This document shows, piece after piece, positions 22,001 to 32,350 of a DNA stretch of 64,000 nt (position 1 is the first letter of the stretch; the number at the start of each line of letters is the position of its first letter). The stretch covers positions 124,001-188,000 of the forward strand of contig JBEWZL010000102.1 in the NCBI GenBank assembly GCA_045837725.1. Direction: 5' to 3'. Below the pieces are notes generated by a model. That model ran no database searches, was not told the origin of the DNA, and saw only the letters and a program-made list of their open reading frames with translations. The position numbers and the translations under genes were made by a program. The stretch comes from Vermamoeba vermiformis (Eukaryota; Tubulinea; Echinamoebida).

Positions 22001-23700
22001 ACAAAGCGGGATCCACGCCTGCTTGAAGTCTGACTTGCTCGCCACCGAGAGGAGAATCGTAATCAGCGGGCTTTTGAGCGTTGATGGAAGGTGTAGTGGT
22101 CATTGTAGCTACGCTTTGAACTCTTGGTGTAATCACGTCGACTTCTTGTGCCACCAAAGCATCGTCAATTTCGACTTCAGTACGAGGAACATCGCGTTGT
22201 TTGGCCAAAATAATGTCGATGTATCCACTGATCAGCTCGGAGATTTCTTCAGCTTTGTCAGATTCGAAGATCAGGTAGTTGGAAGCATAATCACCGAAAT
22301 CAAATGTGATTTGGTTGCCATTGACTGCCCATCGTCTCAAATGACTGTATTCGAAGCTCTTGAAGTCGATTAACTTCGGCAGCTCTGAAATAGCAATACC
22401 CTTCTTATTTACGCCCAACAAATATTCGGCGTGTTTCTTGTTCGGGATCTGAATTCAATTATTTAGATTTCGGTTCTAGGACTATGGCTATAATCTATAA
22501 ATAGGTACCTTGACTTCGTATAACGAATTGCCGAAGTATTTGTTAGCGCGGCAAAGTTGAACGTATCTGTATTCAGCAGTCAAAGGCGACAAATCAATGA
22601 GCACCTTATGCGCGGTAGTAATTGATTTTTCGAATTTTTCCATCTTCTTTTCCTTCTTTGAAACCATGCTTGTCGGCAAGAATTTGGCAGGACTGAATTT
22701 ACGCATATTAGAAATAATTACTATATTTGGAAGAAGTTTCGCTTACTTGAAGTATCCCTTGACGTGTTGTTGATAGTCGAATGTGCCGTGGATCATTTGG
22801 ACTTGAAGAGCTGCTAATTGAATAGCTTCTTCTTCCGTCACACGCATCTCGCCCGAGATCACAGCTTCCACGCACTAAATATATTCATTAGTACCGCTCT
22901 CTTTAACAAAAATATCTAGTACGATCGCTAAATACTTACTTGGGCATAAAGCAAGTGTAACTGGATCGGATCGTGCGTGTCTACGTGTGCATCTGTAAAG
23001 AAGAATCGCTTTTTCAACAACAAGACTTCATCGGCGTCAAAGATACTTTGGTCTGCCAAAGATGCACCCTTTTTGAGCCATTTGCCATTATCTCGCTATA
23101 AAGTCGAGATTTCAGTTAATTAAAATGCCAAAATTAGTTTGGGATCCGACTTACTTGTAAACCAAACTCATCGGGATTGTTCAAGTGAATCTTTTTGCAA
23201 ATGGTACTCATGAGCATACTGACGGGCTCAGTTTCATCAATAATTATTTTCTTGATCGCCTGATCTGGTAATCGGATGCGGAGCGGACGATGTTTTTTCT
23301 TAAACACCAGCTCTTCCTGCAATCTATCGTTAATATTCGCATAATTGTAGATATTATGTTACTACGTACTCCCGGTGCCATATCATAAAAGGCAAGGGTT
23401 TTCGTGGGCTTAAGCCAGCACCCGTTATGTCGCTTTGTTGCATCTGGAACCTGTTTGAAGTATTATTAGAAAAACTGTATTTTTATATTATGAAGTTCCG
23501 CACTTACTTGAAACAAACCATGGTCTCTGCCTGCATTTTCAACCTCGCTAAAAAATGATCGATCAGATCCGCGTACTGGCAATAATTACAACGGCTACGT
23601 ACCAAAGATGGTCTAATACGTCGCTAACAGGAGTATCCAAAGGATATCGAAGAGTAGTAGTATGGTGGTTTGTGTCGCAGAGGACTTTGAAGGTCAACAT
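19029..23700 (-). CDS. Compact talin (FERM head, short rod, I/LWEQ actin-binding tail)
   Basis: Cytoskeletal adaptor linking membrane adhesion receptors to F-actin. The head starts MLTFKVLCDTNHH, then LVFKKKHRPLRIRLPDQAIK, RFFFTDAHVDTHDPIQLHLL and EYLLGVNKKGIAISELPK. The F3/PTB-like end, RRWAVNGNQITFDFGDYASN and SGYIDIILAKQRD, closely follows talin. The rod is helical (PLINEHAWRLLNNMSDELL; SLERLIEQLPQDQKEGVVEK). The tail (last exon 19029 to about 20557) is an I/LWEQ/THATCH domain (ISAARMVSSTVQMLVDQAD; AAKLVAEATARLVKQAQ) with the terminal dimerising helix KELECVAKITRLEKELELA. Around 14 exons. The total is roughly 1,280 residues, about half of animal or Dictyostelium talins, the loss being in the rod. 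Frames run continuously through the joints checked, so it does not look broken. Confidence 0.92.
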
Positions 23701-24288
23701 TGGACTTGATTTTTTGCGACTTGCTTGCCTTGTAATTTATTCTAAAATAAACTGAACCGAAACGATAAACTATTTATCGTAACACTACAGAGAATTTCGA
23801 TTATGAGAAACAAAAAAAAGGTACAAATTTATTACCCTGACCAGTTTTTGCGTAAATACCCAACAGAATTCTCGAGCCAGCACGTGCGATGAAATTTGCG
23901 AGAAAATAGGTGCGGATATCTTAACCGCATACTGGCAGTATTGCGGAACGTCTCAGTAAGCAGGGCGCATCATATCTGTATGATTTTAGATACGAACCAG
24001 CGGATGTATGTTAAAATTGAAATTGAATCTGATCTCGTAGAATTTTAAAAGACTCGGTGTATCAATGATAGTACACCGATGCCAAGTATCAATGTCTTGA
24101 CGGTCATACCTATATATTTGGAGAATGTACTGGTGCTTTTGTGAGTGTGACACGCGAAGTGTCAAAACGGAGTTATTGTTTCGAAACAATCAATATTGAA
24201 TTAAAATAGCTACAAAACAGTCAACAGCGACGCTGTTATATTTAAAGAGTCGTAAGGTTACTTGTCATATTGATTTAGAAGCCAAAAA
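23701..24288. other. Intergenic region between divergent genes
   Basis: Promoter region of talin (minus) and of the small secreted protein at 24289 (plus). A 22-bp imperfect palindrome lies at about 23927-23948 (CCGCATACTGGCAGTATTGC...). No gene is supported. The 67-codon minus frame at 23986-24189 has no features. Confidence 0.5.
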
Positions 24289-24760
24289 ATGAGATCGATC
24301 GGTTACTTTGTTGTGGCAGTTTTGTTACTGTGCTTTATGGTAAGTTAATTACCCACCGAATTTTTGAAATAATTTGCTCGAGTATTAGATATTAAACTGG
24401 CGTATTGAGGGATTTTGCTAACAAATTCTAAAAATATTTTATATTTAATAATTGTTATTTGATATTTAAACAACAATCATCTTACCAATATTTATTTAGA
24501 GCGTTTGCTATGCTGCGCCCTGCGTCTGCGAGTGCTGTACTGACAGTAGCTCATGCAATCCCAACAACCTTGGACAAGTCGAAGTCTCAATGTGCACTGA
24601 CTGTTCAGTTGATGCCTGCATCGCTCAATATCCTGGCAATTGCACTCTATCAGCTGGAATCATCAAGGCAACCTGCAACGATGCGAGTTCGGGATTGCAT
24701 CCGTCCTCTCTTTCATTAGCATTGTTGTCTGCACTTTCCTTAATTGCTATGGTGATGTAA
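24289..24760 (+). CDS. Small Cys-rich GPI-anchored-type surface protein
   Basis: Two exons, 24289-24339 and 24500-24760, joined in phase 0, giving 103 residues. The signal peptide is in exon 1 (MRSIGYFVVAVLLLCFM). The mature part has about ten Cys in 60 residues (CYAAPCVCECCTDSSSC, MCTDCSVDACIAQYPGNC), one possible N-glycosylation site (NCT), then a small-residue stretch (NDASSGLHPSS) and a C-terminal hydrophobic run (LSLALLSALSLIAMVM) to the stop. Signal, omega-like site and hydrophobic end together are the standard GPI-anchor layout. The other frame of exon 2 is open too but lacks these features. The role is unknown. Confidence 0.75.
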
Positions 24761-24894
24761 TAACAATGTATTGTATTTATAAAGAACCCAGTTGGTCCAT
24801 AAAACAACTTTTCGGTTTGCCGCGCTTTTTGTTTGAAAAATTTAACGTTGAACGCGCCAAATAAACATTCAAAAGTAACGCGAGTATTAACACA

Positions 24895-26452
24895 ATGGAG
24901 GCTATTCCAAGACGATTGAGCTTCGGCGCAAGTCGAACAACTTTCCCAACTGAAAAATACATTGGGTATGATGAGCAAAATCAAACGAAGCTCAAATCTC
25001 TAACGTTTCATTAGTATTTTGGAACAAATCGATACAGCCTTATCAAAACTCCATTTTTTGCATGCTTCACAAAGCACAAACGCTGTCGAGGCCGCTCAAA
25101 TTGAACGGGACGTCGCTCAAACAAAGGTAAATAAAATAATTATTCTTTAAATAAATATTAATTGATTACAGGACGAGTTCACCAACTTGAGATATCAATT
25201 TATCAACATCAGAACCAAACACAACTTCCTTGATCAGCTCAAAAAGCAGATCTTCCCTTCCGACGAAGAAATTCTTGCGCTGAGTATGAACAGCTTATTC
25301 TAGCCATAAACTTGCATTATCTAACAATAATACCGACAGAGGAGGAAGTAAATCAAGCAAAATTGAAGCACAAGGACATGACCGAAATTAGCGAGCGCTA
25401 TTTGGATAATGAAATTTCTTTGCTTCAAGATTTATTCCAAAGTATGTATTATGATTTGAAAGAATATCAACTAAACTTAACGGATATTATTAGAGTACGA
25501 TGAGATTCAAATTTTGAGAGCTAAACTTCGCCAAGAGCTCGAAGATGTCAAGGCACAGGTACGTATTGCACGACTTAACTCAAAGTTAGTATAACACCAA
25601 ATGTATTAATATATCACCCGCAGATCTCCAAGGACTCGCCCACCGATCGCATTACCTTGCCCGCCAATATCCTGAACAACGACGTGCACGAGGACATGTT
25701 CAAGTGGTACTCTGACATCACTTCTCAACTCTCATTTTTGAGCGGCATTGAAGTCAAAGCTGTGCACGAAGGCGAAATTGTACTTAAACTCGTCAACAGC
25801 GTCTTGCAATGCGAGCACGAGATGATTATTCGCATCGACTCTGTGCACAAAAAGTTGATGGATGTGCAAGTACGCTAACGAAATTTATCTGGCTTGAATG
25901 CCGATAGTTTTATGAGTTCTAACCGTGCTTCTTATTCAGATCCACCCTGCTGTACATATTAAGGATCTCGTTGAGTACGTTCGCGAGACAAACCCGAATG
26001 TCGGCACCCAAATCCGTCGCTTGATTTCCGAAACTCAACACCGCATCCGCAACACCTACAAGAAGAAGAAAGAAATCGAAGAGATTTCTAAGAAGTAAGT
26101 TCGCATGGTATTGAACAGTGGATTCAGATCCAGTAATACTAACCGTTACACGCAGGTATCAGATCAGCTGGACTACCGAGTCAAATATCGTTACAGTAAC
26201 CGTACCTACTGGTGTGCACGCTACTATTGATCTCCCGTTCGAGTATCCTAGCGCCTATCCTAAGATCAGAATTCTCAAGCTCGATGGTGTCAAATCTGAA
26301 GCCGCTCTGCAAAACTTTGTGGTAAGATCTTGACAACAGCGCTGAAGAATTCCGTACCGTACTAACCATATTTATCGCAGACTGTCTTCGATAGCACGCC
26401 ATCTATGATGTTGACACAGCTCATGGAAGAGTTGAATCGTATCAACGCTTAA
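24895..26452 (+). CDS. Coiled-coil protein with tandem RWD-like domains, kinetochore-type
   Basis: About 390 residues from ATG 24895. The N-terminus is short and basic (MEAIPRRLSFGASRTT). Coiled coil follows: EQIDTALSKLHFLHASQSTN, AKLKHKDMTEISERYLDNE and RAKLRQELEDVKAQ. Two compact alpha/beta units come next. The first is FKWYSDITSQLSFLSGIEVK to IRIDSVHKKLMDVQIHPAVH. The second is YQISWTTESNIVTVTVPTG with IDLPFEYPSAYPKIRILKLD, the PxxYP pattern of RWD folds. Coiled coil followed by tandem RWD is the layout of several kinetochore subunits (KNL1 C-terminus, CENP-O/P, Spc24/Spc25-like). I cannot choose among them. The IHPAVH..DLVEYVRETNP stretch may be diagnostic in a profile search. Eight or so exons. 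Confidence 0.6.
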
Positions 26453-26609
26453 TTGTGTATTTAGATCCGGATATTTCTGTAAAATAGGCAAATAAAACAA
26501 TTAAGTTTGTTTTAACATATAATTAAATAGGGAATTTATTGAACAAAATTATTAGGGTGAACTCCGTAGTAAGAGTACGCGTTATTTAACAAGAATGAGA
26601 ACAAAAGAT

Positions 26610-27184
26610 CTAATAGTCAGCCTTGACCTTAGCAACAAGCTCGAGCAAGAAATCGGAGACCTTATCGACGTTAACTGCGCTAGATTTTTGAATCTTTTCA
26701 ATTGTCTCTTCAGTCTCACGTTGCAAACGCTTTTGGTGCTCATCAGTACCGGCAAGATGCTGTCGAGAAAACCGTCAATAAAATCATCGTCGGATGAATT
26801 ATGCTAGCATAATAGTTCGCGCGTATCGTCATATTAATAATTCTAGCAAAATAGCCGGTTAAATATCGAGTGAAAAATAATAACCGGCAAATATTTCAGA
26901 TCATCTTCAGTAAATGCTTGTATAACCTACCACTTGACGGTATTCCTTGAATTGTTCAGTGCTCAATTTTTTGTAATCTTCAATTTCCTTGGCAGCCTCA
27001 TCCTTGGCCTTCTTCAAGAGATTCAAACGCTCTGGATTAAAAATAATAATCGTTGGTAAGCAATAATTCGCAGTAAAATTGTTATATCGTTGTATGTACT
27101 TTGTCTAGCGTTTTCAATAATTTCTTGAGCTTCAGCTTCGGCTTGGAACAAGCGTTTAATGCCTTCGGGTTGTGAATCAGTCAT
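26610..27184 (-). CDS. vatG: V-type ATPase subunit G
   Basis: Peripheral stalk subunit of the vacuolar proton pump. The start at 27184 gives MTDSQPEGIKRLFQAEAEAQ, then EIIENAR; the second exon gives ERLNLLKKAKDEAAKEIEDY and STEQFKEYRQ; the third gives HLAGTDEHQKRLQRETEETI and ends ELVAKVKADY. The opening pattern (I..L..AE..A..II..AR..R...LKKAKDEA..EI) and the length near 115 residues are those of the family. Three exons. The gene is divergent from the SCP2 gene at 27426 (about 240 bp apart) and convergent with the RWD gene. Confidence 0.92.
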
Positions 27185-27425
27185 GGCTGCAGAAAATAAT
27201 AATTAAAACCAGTCGTTGGTGCAGTATTTATATGTATACGGGAATATATTGAAACTGTATGCGAACCTTCTTGTTGGCTCTTACTTTCGGAAGATAAAAC
27301 AACAGCAACTTTCAAGCGATAATTCAGTCTCACCAAAATTGATTGGCGAGATTCTCACTTTTGAATGGCGAGACTTCGTAAAACGGATTTCTTGATAGTT
27401 GCATAGTCAATACGCAAACACAACA

Positions 27426-28324
27426 ATGGCCAGTGAAATTTTTGCTAAAATCTCTTCTGCTTTGAAGACCGATCCCTCCATTGCTCAAAAGGTTAACGGT
27501 GTATATCAATTTACCGTTGCTGAGAACAACAAGGCTTGGGTTGTCGACTTGAAGGGCAACGGCGGTGTTAAGGAAGGTGCTGGCCAAAACAACTGCAACC
27601 TTACCTTCAAAACCGAGCAAGATCTCGTGGATGTAATGACTGGCAAAGCTAACGCTCAACAAGTACGTGCAAATGATTTTAATTATTTACATTGGAATTA
27701 ATTTGCATTTTTTAAAGGCTTTTGGCAGTGGAAAACTCAAGATCGGTGGTGACATGGTAAGTCTCGCGCCTGTGCTGCTAAATGTGCGCTCATATTAATA
27801 ACTTCAATAGATGCTCGCTATGAAGCTTGAAGCTTTGAAGAAGGCACTCGCTTCTGCTCCCGCTGGTGCTGCTCCTGCTCCTGCAGCGGCCGCCGCTCCC
27901 GCTGGTGGATCTCGTCTTGCTACCGTTTTTGGCGAGGTGCGTCTTTAAATAGGCGAAAATAATTTTGCGTACCTTTGCTGTATTTTCTTACTAACTCACG
28001 ACTTCGTACGATTAGTTGGCCAAGAATGTTCAAGGCAACCCTGGCCTCGTTAAGCAAATCAACGGCATCTACAAGTTCAACATTGACGGCAAGATCTGGA
28101 TTGTCGATTTGAAGAACGCTCCTGGATCCGTCAAGGAAGGTACTGCTGCCGATGCTGCTGACTGCACTATTATGATGAAGGAGAACGACTTTGTTGATAT
28201 GATGAGCGGAACTCTGGACGGACAATCGGCGTTCATGCAAGGAAAGCTTAAGCTGACTGGTAACATGGCTTTGGCTATGAAGCTCTCGCAATTGAGATCT
28301 AATGCTCCCAAGGCCAAGTTGTAA
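27426..28324 (+). CDS. Tandem SCP2 (sterol carrier protein 2) domain protein with PTS1-like end
   Basis: Lipid-binding protein of two SCP2 domains. Domain 1: MASEIFAKISSALKTDPSIA, VNGVYQFTVAENNKAWVVDL and CNLTFKTEQDLVDVMTGKAN. Domain 2: VQGNPGLVKQINGIYKFNID, WIVDLKNAPGSVKEG, DCTIMMKENDFVDMMSGTLD and FMQGKLKLTGNMALAMKL. They are joined by an Ala/Pro linker (APAGAAPAPAAAAAPAGG). The C-terminus is KAKL, and A-K-L is an accepted peroxisomal PTS1 variant, so peroxisomal import is likely, as for SCP2 in other eukaryotes. Four exons, including a very short one (FGSGKLKIGGDM). The first start is at 27426. High Lys/Ala use suggests strong expression, which is inference. Confidence 0.93.
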
Positions 28325-28824
28325 ATATCAAGAATGTTTCGGACTACGATTTGTTGTTCTGTGTACCGACATATAAAATCTTACGACGGTGTATTAATAA
28401 CGAAGAATCACTCAATCATAGGCATTGCATTTTGTGCGAGTTCTTGCTAGTAATAGAAGAGCTACAATAGGAATCGCAAAGAGTTACTTCTGAGAAACAC
28501 CGTCCAGACATTTCAACCAACAGGACCCGTCAAATTGATGCAGCCAGTATTGTAATTGGAATTCAAATTTGATGACTGGAATTATCAGCTCGTACTAGTC
28601 CTTTGTTTATTGCGCGGCCAAAAGCACGTGGGCACCCATTTTTTTCTGTCATTTCGCTGGTGGAGTATTTCGACGCACGGAACAAAGCGAACACAATCAA
28701 ACAACATATTTTCGAGGATCATTCGTTAGTGGATTATAAAGACTCCTAGGTGTATTTTGGATAAATTTCCTCATCCTCGATCAAGCTTTTCAGGAATTAT
28801 AATCAAATATTGATCATAACTCCA
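28325..28824. other. Intergenic region, no supported gene
   Basis: Contains the SCP2 3' UTR and the promoter of the poly(A) polymerase gene. A CACGTG sits at about 28626. Nothing else was recognised. Confidence 0.5.
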
Positions 28825-31800
28825 ATGGAAATAACGCCTGCCACCATAGAAAAATCAGAAAATCAAAATGAAATACCTTCTACAGAGAAGCAAATCGTTG
28901 AAGCGGATATAACTTCAACTCGAGATGTGGCAGCTGGGGATGCGTCCAATAACAACAAAAATGGCCATTATCAAAAGAAGAGGCCATACAATGCAGCTTA
29001 TAAACGATATGCCATTCCTTGGGTCACTAAATTCCCAATGGCATTACACGAGGAGATTTGGAGTTTTTCTCAATGGCTTACTCCAACGACCGAGGAACAG
29101 ACCATGCGACAAGACGTTGTAAATAGATTAAGAAAAATAGTCGAGAAGCTATGGCCTGCTGCAACGGTAATCGAATATACTGATAAAATATGGAGTTAAT
29201 TTACGCTAAAAATTCTATATTTAATATAGGTCGTTCCATATGGCTCATTTGAGACAAATCTATGTGTCCCTACAAGGTAAAAAATATTTTTAATAGAACA
29301 GATGCATATTTAAATTTTATGGTTCCTATTTTCTTGATTATTAACAGTTTTTTCCGGATTCAGTGATATAGACGTTGTTATATTCGGTGCACAGCCGATT
29401 GATGACAAAAGTCCCTTAACAATCCTCGCTGAGGCATTAGAACAAGAGGAATTGCCGTCTAAACCGCCAAAAGTGATTGCATCTGCCAAGGTAATTCAAC
29501 CTTAATTTTATGTTAAATGTCCCGCAAGAGATTATTATATTTGCGAAGAGTATATGCAGGATTATTCCATTTAAATGACATTAGACCTGATCTGCGGCTT
29601 ATCACGGCTTATTTTCGCGTGATTTTCGTTCGCCTCTTCATCGAAATCTTTTATATAATTTGCTTACGGGACATAATAGCGTATAATATGATTATACTAC
29701 GATAATGATATTAATTCATGGCTATTCTAATTTATTAGGTCCCTATTGTCAAGTTCCATGATCGGAAATCTGGTTGTCTGGTTGATATCTCCTTCGATAT
29801 TACTACGGGCATTGCAAATACGAAGATCATAAAGGTAAATATCGATAACTAATAGTATAAAATATGATTAGATATGATTACCAATGAATTTCGATTCGCG
29901 CGAAAGTGTCAAGTTGGATGTACTAACAAACTCTTCATTCATAAAGGAATTCCTTAATCAATATCCATTGCTACGACCACTGGCACTTGTTATCAAATTT
30001 TATCTGAAACAGCGATATTTGAATGACACATGGAGCGGTGGGATTGGATCTTACACGCTGATCATGATGATCATCAGTTACTTGCAGGTACGCACATAAT
30101 TCCAAAACAATATTATAACTGCAAATTTAATACTAATTAACATCGTTGAATACCATTTATCTATTTTTATGTTTGTAATTATCGGTTGCAATGTTGATTA
30201 TTTGTGTCTAATATTTTCACTGCAGTTACACACAAAATCAAAGGGTCAATTCCCACAATCAGCTGCTGCACCAAATAGTGGCGAAGTAGAGAATAACAAC
30301 AATAATAACAATAACAATAATGACGTGCCTGTCCCACATGATGAGACGAAAGAAGATCTAGCGAGCATGCTGACTGGTTTCTTCGAACTGTACGGCTCAA
30401 AATTCGATTATTTGACGAATGTTATTTCAATACTGGATGGCGGCAAATATCTGTCGAAAGAAGAGAAGAAATGGGTGCACGCTGATGCTTTGGATGCACT
30501 CGCTGTTGAAGGTAAATATCATTCCCTTAGCATAACATAATATCATTTGCAAATTATTTAGGTGTCAGTGTTATTATTTTTGCAAATATTCTATGCTCTA
30601 ACGAGTTTTTTTTTAGATCCACAAAACCCTGACAATGACGTTGGTCTCGCGTGCTTCAAAATCAAAGAGGCCAAGAAAGCTTTTGCCGATGCCTTCACGA
30701 TGCTGACGGGACCGAAGAAGTACCTTTCTGAAAGTCTGTTGGGCAAGCTGGTGCGCGTGCCATTGAGTCTAGTGCAACAACGCCAACGCATCAAATCGAG
30801 TGGTGGCCGTGAACTGACTGACGAGAGCTCATCCGAGGCAGGCATTGAGACGCAAGGTGACTTAGACACTGAAGAGAAGAGGCTGACCTACAATTATCAA
30901 AATCGTTACAAGAGTTATTCGCGTAACAATGATGGCTGGTACCACAACAAGCCTCCAACGACCTCGAACAACACCAATCAGCAGTCAAACACCAATCATC
31001 GTGCTGAGGCCGGGGCTGACTCGTCAACAACAGCACAGCGAGCACCGTCAAATAACAACAATAATAGCAATGCCAGCACGACGTACTTGCCCCCGCACCG
31101 TCGGCAACAACAAGCACGTGCTCCAGCCCCTGCGAACACGAATAGCGGGACATCGAGCACAGTGTCGAGTGCCAGCACCTCACCGACCAATTCAACGTTG
31201 TTGGCTGAGATCTCAGTGCCACTTGTCGTGCCTGCTTTGAGCGACAAAACAGCGACACCGAGCAGTCATAACAATAATAACAGCAGGAACAATGTGCAAC
31301 AGCAGCGCAAAGGGTCTCATCAAAACAACAGCAACAATGCCACGCACCACGCTCCTCGCAACAACAACACCTCGCATCATTTGAACACGCACAAGACGAG
31401 CACCAACAACACGCAGAACAACAGTTCACACTCACCTGCGAGCACGTCACCGCGCGTCACATCGTCAAATAATCCGTCAAATACGCCTGTGCACAGTGGG
31501 CATAATAATAGTAACAGTAATAATAGTCGGCAGAACAATTCGGGTCAAAACAGATCTAGTTCGAACAACAACAATCGTTCGAATAATAATAGGAACAATA
31601 ACAACAATAATAGAGGACGGGCTAATCATAACAATCACCATAACACTGCGAATATGCACGATGATGATGAGATTAAGAATGATGAATTCAACTTCCCGAC
31701 GCTGTCAAAAGATCCAACCGTTCATGAAAACAAAATTGCGCAGAAGGCCAGCGACGCGTCAAATCGGTCCCAACAACATGTAAATAACAATACCATAAAT

Positions 31801-31902
31801 GGAAATACTGGCGCGGGACAGCAACAGCAGAACGGCAATAACAAAACCGATGGCAAGAAAGGTGGCAAACGGCGGCAGAACACGGTGCTGATCTCGGCTT
31901 AG
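28825..31902 (+). CDS. Non-canonical poly(A) polymerase, TRF4/PAPD5 type
   Basis: Nuclear nucleotidyltransferase that adds short oligo(A) tails for RNA surveillance (TRAMP-like). The core begins after ALHEEIWSFSQWLTPTTEE. It has VVPYGSFETNLCVPTSDIDV, the GS...DxD catalytic block, with a third Asp in CLVDISFD. The central domain follows: YPLLRPLALVIKFYLKQRYL, with WSGGIGSYTLIMMIISYLQ and EDLASMLTGFFELYGSKFDY. DPQNPDNDVG.C.KI is the nucleotide-recognition motif region. The last exon (about 30617-31902) adds over 300 residues of Asn/Ser/Thr-rich low complexity (about 31260-31640), a conserved-looking island NDEFNFPTLSKD and a basic end KKGGKRRQN. I take ATG 28825; an earlier apparent start is a TTG. 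Confidence 0.9.
31260..31640 (+). repeat. Asn-codon-rich low-complexity stretch in the poly(A) polymerase tail
   Basis: AAC/AAT-rich coding sequence giving long Asn runs with Ser/His (SGHNNSNSNNSRQNNSG). Opposite-strand frames here are by-products. Asn-rich tails are common in Dictyostelium-like amoebae. Confidence 0.85.
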
Positions 31903-32350
31903 AACGATCACGTGACTGACGAGGAGATGTATTTCCTAATATGGTATAACGATGTTAATTAATAGACGATATTCTATAACGAAAATAGATCGCATCTAGA
32001 TGTCGTGCTCTTAGTCGAGAGCGATATTTGGGTGTAATCAAGCCTAGTATATAATGTTAATAATGAAAACGAAACAAAAATTTGTAAAAATCTGTAATCA
32101 ATTCGCTAAGGAAGGAACTACCTTCAAATAAACATTTGGATTGGATCCTACGATAGTTTCAGCGTGTCCTGTTAGAATACAAAACAACCTCTATATCGGT
32201 ACCTATAAATGTGATATAAAATTGAAACTACAAAGGTTCTAGAAGCAAGTGAATTGTTTCTGGGTGTTCGATCCAAAAAATCTTGCCAGCCAATTTCATT
32301 GTTTGTTTATCTAACAGTTACTGTGAGCCACAGCTGCATAAATTAGCATT
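31903..32350. other. Intergenic region, no supported gene
   Basis: Contains the poly(A) polymerase 3' UTR (CACGTG just after the stop, AATAAA-like AAATAAACA near 32128) and the glucosylceramidase promoter. No frame or RNA fold was recognised. Confidence 0.5.

Noticed and set aside
30791-31450. 219-codon minus frame rich in Cys and Ser
   Set aside because: Antisense of the Asn/Ser/Thr-rich poly(A) polymerase tail; composition is the mirror of that low complexity.
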